Assembly (NCBI RefSeq): GCF_900129495.1
Contig: NZ_FQVX01000005.1
Location: 1 to 64,000, forward strand
Origin: Geodermatophilus nigrescens
GTDB taxonomy: Bacteria; Actinomycetota; Actinomycetes; Mycobacteriales; Geodermatophilaceae
Reading direction: 5' to 3'
Length of the DNA: 64,000 nucleotides
Part shown: positions 50,481 to 60,759 of the stretch, one piece after another
Layout: each line of letters begins with the position of its first letter
Numbering within the stretch: the first letter of the stretch is position 1
Made by a program: the position numbers and the translations under genes
Notes under the pieces: model-generated
What the model was told of the DNA's origin: nothing
Seen by the model: only the letters and a program-made list of their open reading frames with translations
Databases searched by the model: none

Positions 50481-51660
50481 CCGATCCGCCGCCGCGCCGG
50501 GCCGTCCCGTCGACGGCCTGCTCGCCCGCGCCCGCCGGTCCCCGGTCCTGTGGGCCGTCGCCGCGCTCGCGGTCCTGCTGCTGTTCAACCTCGTGGCCAA
50601 CCCGGGCTTCTTCAGCCTGCGCATCCAGGACGGCCACCTCTTCGGCAACCTCGTCAACGTCGTCAAGAACGTCGCGCCGGTGCTGCTGATCGCCGTCGGG
50701 ATGACGCTGGTCATCGCCACCCGGGGCATCGACCTGTCGGTGGGCGCCGTCCTGGCCATCTCCGGGTCGGTCGCCTTCACGGTCGTCGAGGGGGCCGCCG
50801 ACCCCACCTCCGGCGGCACCGCCGCGCTGGCCATCGGGCTCGCGGTGGCCGCCGGGCTGGTCCTCGGGGCGTGGAACGGGTTCCTCGTCTCCGTGGTCGG
50901 GATCCAGCCGATCATCGCGACGCTGGTGCTCATGACCGCCGGCCGCGGCATCGCCATGCTGGTCACCGACGGCAACATCGTCACCGCGGAGAACCCCGTC
51001 TTCGACTGGCTCGGCGGCGGCTTCGTGCTCGGCCTGCCGGTCCAGGTGGTCATCACGGCGCTGGTCCTGCTGGCCGTCGGGCTGTTCACCCGGCGCACCG
51101 CGCTCGGCGTGCTCATCGAGGCCGTCGGGGTCAACCCGGCCGCCGCGCGCCTCGCGGGCGTCCGTGCGCGCAGCATCACCTTCACCGTTTACGTCTTCGT
51201 CGCCCTGGTCGCGGCCGTGGCCGGCCTGATGGTCACGGCCAACGTCAGCGCGGCCGACGCCAACCGGGCCGGGTTGTTCATCGAGCTCGACGCGATCCTC
51301 GCCGTCGTCATCGGCGGGACGTCGCTGGCCGGCGGGCGGTACTCCCTGACCGGCACGGTCGTGGGCGCGCTGATCCTGCAGACGCTGACGACCACGGTGC
51401 TGACCATGGGCCTGCCGGACGAGTACATCCGGCTGTTCAAGGCCGTCGTGATCATCATGGTGTTCCTGCTGCAGGCGCCCCGGGTGCGCGCGGCCCTCCG
51501 CCGCCGCCGGGGTCCCGCCGCCACTGCCGGTGGTGCCGCGGGGACTCCCGCGGACGCCGGTCCCGTCCCGCCGGACCCCGTCCGGCCGTCCGTTCCGGAG
51601 CCGGCCGCCGGCACCGGGTCCGTCCCCGGCCGCCCGGCCGAGCAGGGGGTCCTCCGATGA
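50473..51660 (+). CDS. Sugar ABC importer permease, YtfT-type
   Basis: The 395-residue membrane protein is an RbsC-like permease with 8-10 helices and the EAA-like region GVNPAAARLAGVRARSITF. Other marks are VATRGIDLSVGAVLAISGSV-type TRGIDLSVGAVLAIS and LDAILAVVIGGTSLAGGR. The C-terminal 50 residues are a Pro/Gly-rich cytoplasmic tail. GTG at 50473 overlaps the ATPase stop by 8 bases. The presence of two different permeases in one operon is the YtfT-YjfF signature. Confidence 0.9.
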
Positions 51661-52721
51661 CCGTCTCCGACACGCGGCTCCCCGAGGCCCCCGGCTCCCC
51701 GCCGGACCCGCCGGCCAGCCCGGGGTGGCAGGAGGCGGCGCGCCGCTGGCTGCGCAGCACCTCGACCGGGTCGAGCACCGTCTCGGTGCTCATGACCGCG
51801 GTCCTGCTGGTGGTGCTCTTCGGCGCGGGCTCGATCCGCTACGAGAACTTCGGCTACCCGCAGGTGGCGCTCAACCTGCTGGTCGACAACGCCTACCTGA
51901 TCGTCCTCGCGGTCGGCATGACGTTCGTGATCCTGACCGGCGGCATCGACCTCTCCTCGGGGGCGGTGGTCGCGCTCGGCACGGTGATGGCGGCGAGCCT
52001 GCTGCAGGCCGGCTGGCCGGCGCCGCTGGTGATCGTCGCCGTGCTGGCCACCGGGTCGCTGCTCGGGTGGCTGATGGGGCTGGCCATCCACGGCCTGCAG
52101 CTGCAGCCGTTCATCGTGACCCTGGCCGGGATGTTCCTGGCCCGCGGCATCTGCTTCGCCATCAGCGGGCCCTCCATCCCGATCCAGGACGACCTGTTCA
52201 CCGCCGTCGCGATCAACGTGGTCGAGCTGCCGGGCGGGACGTTCCTGTCCTACGGCGCGGTCCTCGCCCTGGTCGTGGTCGCGGTGGCGGCCTACGTGCT
52301 GCACCGGACCCGCTTCGGGCGGACCGTCTACGCCATCGGCGGCAGCGAGTCCTCCGCCGCGCTGATGGGGCTCGCCGTCGGCCGGACCAAGGTCGGCGTC
52401 TACGTGATCAGCGGCTTCTGCTCGGCGCTCGGCGGCCTGCTGTTCAGCGTCTACATCCTCTCCGGCTGGAGCCTGCACGGGATCGGCCTGGAGCTCGACG
52501 CGATCGCGGCGGTGGTCATCGGCGGGACGCTCCTGGTGGGCGGGCGCGGCCTGGTGGTCGGGTCGCTGCTGGGGGTCCTGGTCCTCGGCACGATCAAGGC
52601 GCTCATCGACTTCGACGGCGGCCTGAACTCCTGGTGGACGAAGATCACCATCGGGGTCCTGCTGCTGGTCTTCGTCGTCCTGCAGCGGCTGACCGCCCGG
52701 CGCGCCGGGTCGGCGTCGTGA
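51657..52721 (+). CDS. Sugar ABC importer permease, YjfF-type
   Basis: This second permease has 354 residues with LAVGMTFVILTGGIDLSSGA, YAIGGSESSAALMGLAVGRT and LELDAIAAVVIGGTLLVGGR. A 35-residue Pro-rich head precedes the first helix. It would form a heterodimer with the YtfT-type protein. The ATG overlaps the preceding stop (ATGA). The set binding protein, ATPase and two permeases matches YtfQRT-YjfF and the AraUVWZ arabinose system. Confidence 0.9.
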   Translation: MTVSDTRLPEAPGSPPDPPASPGWQEAARRWLRSTSTGSSTVSVLMTAVLLVVLFGAGSIRYENFGYPQVALNLLVDNAYLIVLAVGMTFVILTGGIDLSSGAVVALGTVMAASLLQAGWPAPLVIVAVLATGSLLGWLMGLAIHGLQLQPFIVTLAGMFLARGICFAISGPSIPIQDDLFTAVAINVVELPGGTFLSYGAVLALVVVAVAAYVLHRTRFGRTVYAIGGSESSAALMGLAVGRTKVGVYVISGFCSALGGLLFSVYILSGWSLHGIGLELDAIAAVVIGGTLLVGGRGLVVGSLLGVLVLGTIKALIDFDGGLNSWWTKITIGVLLLVFVVLQRLTARRAGSAS

Positions 52722-52795
52722 CCGCCCTGGGCAGCCCGGCCCGGGGCGGCGCCACGGGCCGCGGGACGCACCGCGGCCTGACAGGATCGACGGCG

Positions 52796-53842
52796 ATGGG
52801 CGCGCGACCGAGGACCCAGGCGGCCGGCAGCCGTCCCGCGGTCATGACCGACGTCGCCCGGCTGGCCGGCGTCTCGGCGCAGACGGTGTCCCGCGTCCTC
52901 AACGACCACCCGCACGTGGCCGAGGAGACCCGCACCCGGGTGCTCGCGGCCATGGACAAGCTGGGCTACCGCCGCAACCTCACCGCCCGGGCCCTGGTCA
53001 CCCGCCGCACCGACACCATCGGCGTCGTCGCCTTCGACACCGGCCTCTACGGCCCGGCGAGCACCCTGTTCAGTCTCGAGCAGGCGGCCCGCGAGCGCGG
53101 CTACCACGTGCACGTCGCCACGGTGCCCGACCTCTCGGAGGAGGGGTTCACCGAGGCGGTCGAGCGGCTGCGCGAGCACTCGGTGTCCGGCGTCGTCGTG
53201 CTCGCGCCCCAGCGCGCGGCGGTCCGGGTGATGGCCGGGCTGCCGGCCGACCTCCCGGCGGTCGCCGTCGAGGGCGGGGCCGCCCCCGGCATCACGTCCG
53301 TGGTCATCGACCAGGCCGGCGGCGCGGTGCAGGCCACCCGGCACCTGGTCGACCTCGGGCACCGCCGGATCGGGCACGTCACGGGGCGCGAGGACTGGAT
53401 CGAGTCCGCCGCGCGGCTGCACGGCTGGCAGCAGACGATGGCCGCCGCCGGCCTGCCCGCCGACGTCGTGCTCCCCGGCGACTGGGGTGCGCGGTCGGGC
53501 TACGAGGCCGGCCTCGCGCTGCTGGCGGCGGGCGTCCCGGTCACCGGGGTCTTCGTCGCGAACGACCACATGGCGCTGGGGATGATCCGGGCGCTGGCCG
53601 AGGGCGGCGTCCGGATCCCCGAGGACGTCAGCGTGGTCGGCTTCGACGACATCGCCGAGGCCGAGTACCTGCGGCCGCCGCTGACCACCGTCCGGCAGGA
53701 CTTCGCCGAGGTGGGCCGGCGGTGCGTGGACCTGCTGCTGCAGCGGATCGAGGACCCGGGCTGGTCCTCGGCCGACGACGCCGTCGTCGTCCCCGCGGCC
53801 CTCGTCGTCCGCGCGTCGACCGCACCCCCGCCCGGCGCCTGA
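52796..53842 (+). CDS. LacI-family regulator of the arabinose locus
   Basis: The 348-residue regulator has a LacI head (VMTDVARLAGVSAQTVSRVL, residues 16-35), hinge KLGYRRNLTARALVTRRTDT, and a sugar-binding core (VDLGHRRIGHVTGREDW, GVFVANDHMALGMIRALAEG, VPEDVSVVGFDDIAEAEYLR-like end split). It sits between the importer and araB, so arabinose is the likely effector. ATG at 52796 was chosen; GTG at 52718 would overlap the permease stop as GTGA and add 26 residues. The two TGT...CA sites near 47.6 kb are its candidate targets. Confidence 0.88.
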   Translation: MGARPRTQAAGSRPAVMTDVARLAGVSAQTVSRVLNDHPHVAEETRTRVLAAMDKLGYRRNLTARALVTRRTDTIGVVAFDTGLYGPASTLFSLEQAARERGYHVHVATVPDLSEEGFTEAVERLREHSVSGVVVLAPQRAAVRVMAGLPADLPAVAVEGGAAPGITSVVIDQAGGAVQATRHLVDLGHRRIGHVTGREDWIESAARLHGWQQTMAAAGLPADVVLPGDWGARSGYEAGLALLAAGVPVTGVFVANDHMALGMIRALAEGGVRIPEDVSVVGFDDIAEAEYLRPPLTTVRQDFAEVGRRCVDLLLQRIEDPGWSSADDAVVVPAALVVRASTAPPPGA

Positions 53843-53880
53843 GACCCGCCGTCCCCCGCGCCCCTCACCGGGGCGCTCCT

Positions 53881-53900
53881 CCCGTCGCGTCCGCGACGGG
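53881..53900 (+). terminator. Hairpin between lacI and araB
   Basis: CCCGTCGCG-TC-CGCGACGGG is a perfect 9-bp stem 39 bases after the LacI stop. It may partly end transcription of the importer-lacI unit before araBDA. Confidence 0.5.
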
Positions 53901-53985
53901 CCCAGCACACCCGTTGACCCCGGGCGCGGCCTCCGCGACCCCGTCCCGACGGCGGCCGCCCGGCGGCCGCAGAGCAGGAGGACCG

Positions 53986-55608
53986 ATGTCGGAGAACGCC
54001 GGCGCAGTGATCACCGGCGGTCGCACGGCCCTGGGCATCGAACTGGGGTCGACACGGATCAAGGCGGTGCTGATCGGGCCGGACCACGTCCCGCTCGGGG
54101 TCGGCTGCTCCGACTGGGAGAACCAGCTCATCGACCGGCTGTGGACGTACTCACTGGACGACGTCTGGACCGGGGTGCAGCAGAGCTTCGCGGCCCTGGC
54201 CGAGAACGTGCGGCAGCGCCACGGAGTCGACCTGTCGACGGTCGGGGTCCTGGGCGTGTCGGCGATGATGCACGGCTACCTGGCGTTCGACGCCGCGGGT
54301 GAGCTGCTCACCCCGTTCCGCACGTGGCGCAACACGAACACCGGACGGTCGGCGGAGCGCCTCAGCGCGGAGTTCGGCGTCAACGTCCCGCACCGGTGGA
54401 GCGTCGCGCACCTCTACCAGGCGATCCTGGACGGCGAGGAGCACGTCGGGCGCCTGGACTCCCTGACGACCCTGGCCGGCTACGTGCACTGGAGGCTCAC
54501 CGGCGAGAGGGTCCTCGGCATCGGCGACGCCAGCGGCATGTTCCCGATCGACGACGGCACCCGCGGTTACGACGCCGGGATGCTGACCCGGTTCGACCAG
54601 CTGGCCGCCGAGGCCGGGGTCGACCTGACCCTCGCCGACCTGCTCCCCCGGATCGAGGTCGCGGGCCGCCGGGCCGGTGAACTCACCGAGGCCGGCGCGG
54701 CGCTGCTCGACCCGACCGGGCGGCTGCGCCCCGGCATCCCGCTGTGCCCTCCGGAGGGTGACGCCGGCACCGGGATGGTCGCCACCAACGCGGTCGCCCC
54801 GCGCACCGGCAACGTCTCCGCCGGCACCAGCGTCTTCGCCATGGTCGTGCTGGAGCACGAGCTCGCCGGGGTGCACCGCGAGCTGGACCTGGTCACCACC
54901 CCGGCCGGCGACCCGGTGGCGATGGTGCACTGCAACAACGGGGCCAGCGAGCTGGAGGCCTGGGTCGGGCTGTTCACCGAGTTCGCCCGCGCCCTGGGAG
55001 CCCCGGCGGACCCGTCGGCGGTCTTCGAGGTCCTGTTCACCGCAGCCCTCGACGGCGCCCGCGACGGCGGCGGGATGCTGGCCTACAACTACCTCGCCGG
55101 GGAGCCGATCACCGGGCTCGGGGAGGGCCGGCCGCTGTTCCTGCGGTCGCCGGACAGCCGGCTCGACCTCGGCACCTTCGTCCGGACCCACCTCTACTCG
55201 TCCCTGGCCACGCTCCGGATCGGCATGGACGTCCTGCAACGGGCCGAGGGCGTCCGGCTCGACCGGATGTTCGCGCACGGCGGCCTGTTCAAGACCGAGG
55301 GCGTCGCCCAGCGCTTCCTGGCCGCCGCCATCGACACCCCGGTCTCCGTCGGCGACGTCGCCGGCGAGGGAGGCGCCTGGGGCATGGCCGTCCTGGCCGC
55401 CTTCGCCGGCAGCGGCCCTCCGGACCGGAGCCTGGCGGACCACCTGGAGACCACGGTCTTCCCCGGCGCGGACGTGCGGACGGCGCAGCCGGACCCGGCC
55501 GACGTCGCCGGCTTCGACGCCTTCGTGCAGCGCTACGTCGCCGCGCTCCCGGTCGAGCGCGCCGCCGTCGAGCACGTCAGCCCCGCCCAGCGAGGAGAAC
55601 CCCGATGA
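53986..55608 (+). CDS. araB: L-ribulokinase/xylulokinase-type FGGY kinase
   Basis: The 540-residue sugar kinase has the phosphate-binding start TALGIELGSTRIKAVLIGPD, the central GVLGVSAMMHGYLAFDAAGE and FRTWRNTNTG, and the ATP-binding VSAGTSVFAMVVL and FAHGGLFKTEGVAQRFLAAA of FGGY kinases. In context with araD and araA it should phosphorylate L-ribulose. Sequence alone cannot tell it from a xylulokinase. ATG with GCAGGAGG upstream. Its stop overlaps araD. Confidence 0.88.
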   Translation: MSENAGAVITGGRTALGIELGSTRIKAVLIGPDHVPLGVGCSDWENQLIDRLWTYSLDDVWTGVQQSFAALAENVRQRHGVDLSTVGVLGVSAMMHGYLAFDAAGELLTPFRTWRNTNTGRSAERLSAEFGVNVPHRWSVAHLYQAILDGEEHVGRLDSLTTLAGYVHWRLTGERVLGIGDASGMFPIDDGTRGYDAGMLTRFDQLAAEAGVDLTLADLLPRIEVAGRRAGELTEAGAALLDPTGRLRPGIPLCPPEGDAGTGMVATNAVAPRTGNVSAGTSVFAMVVLEHELAGVHRELDLVTTPAGDPVAMVHCNNGASELEAWVGLFTEFARALGAPADPSAVFEVLFTAALDGARDGGGMLAYNYLAGEPITGLGEGRPLFLRSPDSRLDLGTFVRTHLYSSLATLRIGMDVLQRAEGVRLDRMFAHGGLFKTEGVAQRFLAAAIDTPVSVGDVAGEGGAWGMAVLAAFAGSGPPDRSLADHLETTVFPGADVRTAQPDPADVAGFDAFVQRYVAALPVERAAVEHVSPAQRGEPR

Positions 55609-56279
55609 CCGCCACCCTGACCGAGCGCGGCACCCACCGGGCGCAGCGCGACTCCGTGGCCCGCCTGCACGGCGAGCTGACCCGCAACGGCCTGGTCACC
55701 TGGACCTCGGGCAACGTGTCCGAGCGCGTGCCCGGCGAGGACCTCTTCGTCATCAAGGGCAGCGGCGTCCCCTACGACGGCCTGTCCTGGGAGGGCATCA
55801 CCGTCTGCGACCTCGACGGCGGCGTGGTCGACGGCGTGCGCCGGCCCTCCAGCGACACCGACGCGCACGCCTACGTCTACCGGCACATGCCGGAGGTGCA
55901 CGGGCAGGTGCACACCCACAGCCCGTACGCCACCGCCTGGGCGGCGCGCGCGGAGGAGATCCCCTGCGTGCTGACGGCGATGGCCGACGAGTTCGGCGGC
56001 GCCATCCCCGTCGGCCCGTTCGCGCTCATCGGCGACGACTCGATCGGGCGGGGGGTCGTCGCCACCCTGCGCGGGTCCCGCTCGCCGGCGGTCCTGATGC
56101 GCAACCACGGCGTCTTCACCGTCGGCGCCTCCGCGCGGGACGCGGTCAAGGCCGCCGTCATGACCGAGGACGTCGCCCGCACCGTGCACCTGTCCCGCCA
56201 GCTCGGTGAGCCGCTGCCGATCAGCCCCGGGCACGTCGACGCGCTGTACGCGCGCTACCAGAACGTCTACGGACAGTGA
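55605..56279 (+). CDS. araD: L-ribulose-5-phosphate 4-epimerase
   Basis: The 224-residue class II aldolase-like enzyme has [20 protein letters not shown] (substrate phosphate site), [20 protein letters not shown] with the catalytic Asp, [20 protein letters not shown] with the two zinc His, and [20 protein letters not shown] with the third. It turns L-ribulose 5-phosphate into D-xylulose 5-phosphate, feeding the pentose phosphate pathway. ATG overlaps the araB stop. Confidence 0.93.
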   Translation: MTATLTERGTHRAQRDSVARLHGELTRNGLVTWTSGNVSERVPGEDLFVIKGSGVPYDGLSWEGITVCDLDGGVVDGVRRPSSDTDAHAYVYRHMPEVHGQVHTHSPYATAWAARAEEIPCVLTAMADEFGGAIPVGPFALIGDDSIGRGVVATLRGSRSPAVLMRNHGVFTVGASARDAVKAAVMTEDVARTVHLSRQLGEPLPISPGHVDALYARYQNVYGQ

Positions 56280-56293
56280 GGAGGGACGCCGTC

Positions 56294-57802
56294 GTGGTCG
56301 CAGACCCGTTCGCCGCGCACGAGGTGTGGTTCCTGACCGGCAGCCAGGGGCTGTACGGAGAGGACACGCTGCTGCAGGTCGCCGAGCAGTCGCAGCGGGT
56401 GGCCAAGGCGCTCGACGAGGCCGCCGAGGTGCCGGTGCGGGTCGTGTGGAAGCCGGTGCTCACCGACGCCGGCGCCATCCGCCGCACGATGGGGGAGGCC
56501 AACGAGGACCCGTCCTGCGTCGGCGTGGTCACCTGGATGCACACGTTCAGCCCGGCGAAGATGTGGATCTCCGGCCTCGACGCGCTGCGCAAGCCGCTGC
56601 TGCACCTGCACACCCAGGCAGACGCCGCCCTGCCGTGGGCGACGATCGACATGGACTTCATGAACCTCAACCAGGCCGCCCACGGCGACCGCGAGTACGG
56701 GTTCGTGCTCACCCGGCTGCGCATGCCGCGGACGACGGTCGCCGGTCACGTGGGGAACCCGCGGGTGCGGGCGAGGGTCGGATCGTGGGCCCGCGCGGCG
56801 GCCGCGGCCACCGCCGTGCGGTCGCTGAAGCTGGCCCGCTTCGGCGACAACATGCGTGACGTCGCCGTCACCGAGGGGGACAAGGTCGAGGCCGAGATCC
56901 GCTTCGGCGTCTCGGTGAACACCTGGGGCGTGAACGACCTCGTCGCCGTGGTCGAGGCGGTGGAGGAGAAGGCGGTCGACGTCCTCGTCGAGGAGTACGG
57001 CGACCTCTACGCCTTCGCCGACGACTGCCGCCCGGGCGGCGACCGGCACGACGCCGTGCGCTACCAGGCCCGCGTCGAGGCGGCGCTGCGGACCTTCCTC
57101 GACGACGGCGGCTTCGGCGCCTTCACCACGAACTTCGAGGACCTCGGCGGCCTGCGCCAGCTCCCCGGCCTCGCCGTCCAGCGGCTCATGGCCGACGGCT
57201 ACGGGTTCGGCGGGGAGGGGGACTGGAAGACCGCCGTCCTGCTCCGGACGCTCAAGGTCGCCGCGGCCGGGCTGCCCGGCGGGACGTCGTTCATGGAGGA
57301 CTACACCTACGACCTCACCGGGACGCCGCGGATCCTGGGCGCGCACATGCTCGAGGTGTGCCCCACAATCGCCGGCGGCCGGCCGCGGGTGGAGGTGCAC
57401 CCGCTGTCGATCGGCGGCCGCGAGGACCCGGCGCGGCTGGTGTTCACCGCCGCACCCGGCGAGGGCGTCGTCGTCGGGTGGTGCGACCTGGGCGACCGGT
57501 TCCGGTGGGTGGCCAACGAGATCGACGTCGTCGACCCCGGTGAGGCGCTGCCGAACCTGCCGGTGGCGCACGCCGTCTGGCGGCCGCGGCCGGACTTCGA
57601 GACGGCCACGGAGGGCTGGCTGACCGCCGGCGGGCCGCACCACACGGTGCTGTCGACGGCGCTGGGCGCCGACGAGCTCACCGACCTCGCCGAGGTCTTC
57701 GGCACCGAGCTGGTGCTCATCGACGACGCGACCACCCGCCGGTCGCTGGCCAAGGAGCTGCGCTGGAGCGCGGCCTACCACCGCCTCGCCGGGGGGCTCT
57801 GA
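56294..57802 (+). CDS. araA: L-arabinose isomerase
   Basis: The 502-residue enzyme starts [20 protein letters not shown] and has [58 protein letters not shown], and the metal-site residues in [29 protein letters not shown] and AHAVW. It converts L-arabinose to L-ribulose. GTG at 56294 was chosen because GAGGAGGG lies 8 bases before it; an in-frame GTG at 56276 overlapping the araD stop is less likely. Length is typical. Confidence 0.95.
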   Translation: MVADPFAAHEVWFLTGSQGLYGEDTLLQVAEQSQRVAKALDEAAEVPVRVVWKPVLTDAGAIRRTMGEANEDPSCVGVVTWMHTFSPAKMWISGLDALRKPLLHLHTQADAALPWATIDMDFMNLNQAAHGDREYGFVLTRLRMPRTTVAGHVGNPRVRARVGSWARAAAAATAVRSLKLARFGDNMRDVAVTEGDKVEAEIRFGVSVNTWGVNDLVAVVEAVEEKAVDVLVEEYGDLYAFADDCRPGGDRHDAVRYQARVEAALRTFLDDGGFGAFTTNFEDLGGLRQLPGLAVQRLMADGYGFGGEGDWKTAVLLRTLKVAAAGLPGGTSFMEDYTYDLTGTPRILGAHMLEVCPTIAGGRPRVEVHPLSIGGREDPARLVFTAAPGEGVVVGWCDLGDRFRWVANEIDVVDPGEALPNLPVAHAVWRPRPDFETATEGWLTAGGPHHTVLSTALGADELTDLAEVFGTELVLIDDATTRRSLAKELRWSAAYHRLAGGL

Positions 57803-57807
57803 CCGCG

Positions 57808-57841
57808 GCCGGCCGGTGACCCCCGCGGGTCACCGGCCGGC
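57808..57841. terminator. Bidirectional terminator at the end of araA
   Basis: GCCGGCCGGTGACCC / GGGTCACCGGCCGGC is a 15-bp perfect stem with a CCGC loop. Its right arm includes the stop codon of the convergent sugar porter gene. Confidence 0.8.
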
Positions 57842-59290
57842 GCGCTGCCCGGCGAAGTCGGCGGGCCGGAACTCGCCCTCCGACAGCTTGTGCTCGATCT
57901 GCTCCAGGCTGCGGCCGGTCAGCTCGGGCATGCGCAGGTAGAGGAAGACGAAGGCGGCCACGTTGAAGCCGGCGTAGAGCCAGAAGGTCTGGCCGGTGCC
58001 GATCGTGTCGATGATGGTCAGCAGCGTCAGCGTGATGAGCAGGTTGGTGCCCCACAGCGACGCCGACTGCGCCGCCGCGCCCGCCTCGCGGGTGGCCAGC
58101 GGGTAGATCTCGGAGCCGGTGAGCCAGCCCATGAGCTGGATGCCGCCCGCGGTGAAGGCCATGAAGGCGATCAGCGTGGCGATGATCCAGGGCACCTGCG
58201 CCTCGCCGTCGTTGCCGGTGACGAAGAAGGTGCCCAGGACGATGAGCGCCAGCGCCGCGCCGGGCAGTGTGAGCAGGGTGAGGCGTCGCCGGCCGACGCG
58301 GTCGATGATCGCCAGCCCGATCAGCTGGGTGACCAGGTAGGTGGCCCCGAGGGCGACGGAGACCCGCAGCGCGGCGGTGTCGGAGAAGCCGTTGTCGGTG
58401 AGGATCGTCGGGGAGTAGTAGACGATCATCTCGATGCCCGACAGCTGGGTGAAGATCGCGAGCCCGCAGCCCACGACGAGCGCCGGCCGCACCCAGGGCT
58501 CCCGCAGGCCGCGCCAGCCGCTGGTCCTCGCCGTCCGCTCGGCCTCCACCAGCTCGTCGATGTCCGACAGCTCGCCGGACACGTCGGTGCCCGCCGGGCG
58601 GACGCGCTCGAGCGCCTGCCGTGCGTCGTCGTCCCGGCCGTGCTTGACCAGCCAGCGCGGGCTGTCGGGCAGGCGCAGCATCAGGCCGAGCATGATCGCG
58701 CTGGGCACCACGGCCGCGCCGATCGCGATGCGCCAGTCGACGGCCTCCGTGGCACCCACGATCGTGGCGACGAGGATGCCGACGCCGATGGCGATCTGGA
58801 AGAACAGCACCAGCCGGCCGCGGTAGCGGCTGGGCGCCAACTCGGCGACGTAGACCGGGGCGGTCTGCGTGGCGCCGCCGACGGCGAAGCCGAGGACCAC
58901 CCTCGCGATCGACAGCGTGAGCGGGTCCGGCGCCAGCGAGGCACCGAGCGAGCCGAGGACGAAGACGCCGGCGACGATCAGCAGGGTCCCGCGCCGGCCC
59001 CGCCGCTCGGACAGGCGGCTGCACACCAGTGCGCCGATGACGGCACCGGCGAGGATCGAGGCGGCGATGACCTGCTCCCAGCCGCTGCCGATGCCGAACT
59101 CGTCGCTGATCTGCAGCAGCGCGCCGGAGATGATGCCGGTGTCGTAGCCGTACAGCAGGCCGGAGATCGCCGACACCAGGGCCACGACGACGACGGCGCC
59201 GGTGAGGCCCCCGCCGTCGTCCGCTCCTGGCCGGCTCCCGACGGTGCCGGATGCGGACGTGCGGGCGCCGTGGCCCTCGGACGTGGCCAT
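57830..59290 (-). CDS. MFS sugar porter, probably pentose:H+ symporter
   Basis: The 486-residue protein is a sugar porter family MFS: SAISGLLYGYDTGIISGALL, SERRGRRGTLLIVAG, YVAELAPSRYRGRLVLFFQI, the PDSPRWLVKHGRDDDARQAL loop, and in the second half FTQLSGIEMIVYYSPTILTD and LMGWLTGSEIYPLATREAGA. The sequence resembles XylE/AraE/GalP proteins. Convergent with araA, it may be a low-affinity second arabinose uptake route. ATG with GGGGAGAGGA ribosome site. No copy of the arabinose operator was found upstream. Confidence 0.92.
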   Translation of the reverse strand: MATSEGHGARTSASGTVGSRPGADDGGGLTGAVVVVALVSAISGLLYGYDTGIISGALLQISDEFGIGSGWEQVIAASILAGAVIGALVCSRLSERRGRRGTLLIVAGVFVLGSLGASLAPDPLTLSIARVVLGFAVGGATQTAPVYVAELAPSRYRGRLVLFFQIAIGVGILVATIVGATEAVDWRIAIGAAVVPSAIMLGLMLRLPDSPRWLVKHGRDDDARQALERVRPAGTDVSGELSDIDELVEAERTARTSGWRGLREPWVRPALVVGCGLAIFTQLSGIEMIVYYSPTILTDNGFSDTAALRVSVALGATYLVTQLIGLAIIDRVGRRRLTLLTLPGAALALIVLGTFFVTGNDGEAQVPWIIATLIAFMAFTAGGIQLMGWLTGSEIYPLATREAGAAAQSASLWGTNLLITLTLLTIIDTIGTGQTFWLYAGFNVAAFVFLYLRMPELTGRSLEQIEHKLSEGEFRPADFAGQRAGR

Positions 59291-59387
59291 GCGGTCCTCT
59301 CCCCTGGACGGTGGAGCGCGGTGCCCCGTCCCTGAGGCATCGACCGGGACGCTACGGGGCCGTTGGCGACGCCGCCTGCCAGAGGAG

Positions 59388-60554
59388 CTACGCGGTGCCC
59401 TGCTCGGCGATGAGGTCGGCGACCTCCTCGGGCCGCTCGGAGCAGTCGTCGTCGGAGGGCGGCTGGTCCTGGGCCAGGCCCTCGACGCCGGCGTCCTCGA
59501 CCGGCCCGAAGCCCTGCGCCTCGATGTGCCGCGGAACCCGGTTCTGCGCGTTGATGACGTGGGAGCGCGACAGCCAGCCGAGGCCGTCCTCGACGTCGTA
59601 GTCCAGCCCGCCGCCGGGTGCCCGCTGCACGTGACCGGGGGAGGGGAGCAGCCCGACCAGCTGCACGGCCTGGTCGACGGTCAGCGTGGACGGCGGGGTG
59701 TCGAAGTAGTACCAGCTGGCCGAGCAGATGCCGTACAGCTGCGGGCCCAGCTGCGCGTAGTTGACGTAGAGCTCGAGCATCCGCCGGTCGTCGACGACCA
59801 GCGCCATCTCCGCCGAGAGCCCGGCCTCCAGCGCCTTCCGCCAGACGCTCATGCTCTGGTTGAGGAAGATGTTCTTGGCCACCTGTTGCGGGATGGTCGA
59901 CCCCGAGGGGTCCTCCTCGCCGCGCAGCCGGGCCTCGGCGCGGCCGGAGAGCTCGTCCCAGGTGAAGGCGCCGTCGCGGTAGGGGAGCTGCTGGTCCTCG
60001 TGCGCGATGACGGCGGCGAGGAAGTTGCGCGACACGTGCTCGACCGGCACCGACTGCTGGATCGCGCCGAGGTCGTTGGCCGCCATGAACGCCGTCGTCG
60101 GCGGGTCCACCCAGCGCAGCGACACCATGACCAGCGCCTGCACGACGAAGACGACGCCGAGCACGAACCCGATCCGGCGCAGGACGCGCCGGCGGCGCGG
60201 CCGGCGCGGCTGCGGTCCCTCGTCGCGGCGCCGGCCCCAGCCCCGCCGCGGCGGCGGACCGGGCGGCGGGGGCGGGGGTGCCCCGCCGCCGGGTGGCCGC
60301 GCGCCGCGGCCCGGCGGGGTACCGGGCGCCGACGGGGGAGGAGGAGACCAGGGCTCGCCGTACGGCCCGGACCCGTCGTACGGGCCGGACCCCTCGTACG
60401 GCCCGGGGCCCTCGTACGGCCAGGGGTCGCCGTACGGGCCGGACCCGGCTGCTCCGGCGACCGGCCGCGGCGTCCGTCGGGTGCGGACGCGGTCGGTCCG
60501 GCGCGGCTCGGGCGGGGGCTCGCCGGAGGAGCGGCGGCGGGGCGCGAAGGGCAT
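59388..60554 (-). CDS. Membrane GT51 transglycosylase with repetitive head
   Basis: The 388-residue protein has a Pro/Gly/Tyr-rich cytoplasmic head (1-120), a single helix (IGFVLGVVFVVQALVMVSL) and a GT51 peptidoglycan glycosyltransferase domain: FLAAVIAHEDQQLPYRDGAF with the catalytic Glu, GSTIPQQVAKNIFLNQS, SVWRKALEAGLSAEMALVV and MLELYVNYAQLG. No transpeptidase domain follows, so it is a monofunctional MtgA-type enzyme that polymerises lipid II. The head has tandem PYxGxG hexapeptides. The C-terminal 60 residues are acidic and unlike MtgA. Confidence 0.9.
   Translation of the reverse strand: MPFAPRRRSSGEPPPEPRRTDRVRTRRTPRPVAGAAGSGPYGDPWPYEGPGPYEGSGPYDGSGPYGEPWSPPPPSAPGTPPGRGARPPGGGAPPPPPPGPPPRRGWGRRRDEGPQPRRPRRRRVLRRIGFVLGVVFVVQALVMVSLRWVDPPTTAFMAANDLGAIQQSVPVEHVSRNFLAAVIAHEDQQLPYRDGAFTWDELSGRAEARLRGEEDPSGSTIPQQVAKNIFLNQSMSVWRKALEAGLSAEMALVVDDRRMLELYVNYAQLGPQLYGICSASWYYFDTPPSTLTVDQAVQLVGLLPSPGHVQRAPGGGLDYDVEDGLGWLSRSHVINAQNRVPRHIEAQGFGPVEDAGVEGLAQDQPPSDDDCSERPEEVADLIAEQGTA
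60361..60450. repeat. 18-base tandem repeats in the GT51 gene
   Basis: Five consecutive 18-base units, each beginning TACGG, encode PYDGSG-, PYEGSG- and PYEGPG-like hexapeptides on the minus strand. The array is in phase. Confidence 0.8.
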
Positions 60555-60759
60555 GCGTGCTGTCCTCCCGTGGACCGACGGACCGGTCCTCCAGGGTACG
60601 GGCGGGGCCTGCGCGCGAGCCGCCGTCGCGGGCGGCGGGTCGCTCCGCCGCTCCCCACGGCAGGACCCCGCGGCAGGGACCCACGGCCCTGTCCGCCGGC
60701 CAGTTCCCCGAGCACGCTGTGGCGCGTCCCCAGCCATCCGCGAACCCAGGGAGGCAGCC

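Noticed and set aside
52718..52795. Earlier GTG start of the arabinose LacI gene overlapping the permease stop
   Set aside because: It would add 26 residues before the helix-turn-helix that regulators of this family lack; ATG at 52796 has a usable AGGA. It remains possible.
53914..53942. TTGACC as a separate araB promoter
   Set aside because: No convincing -10 box at the right distance; the gene may still have another promoter.
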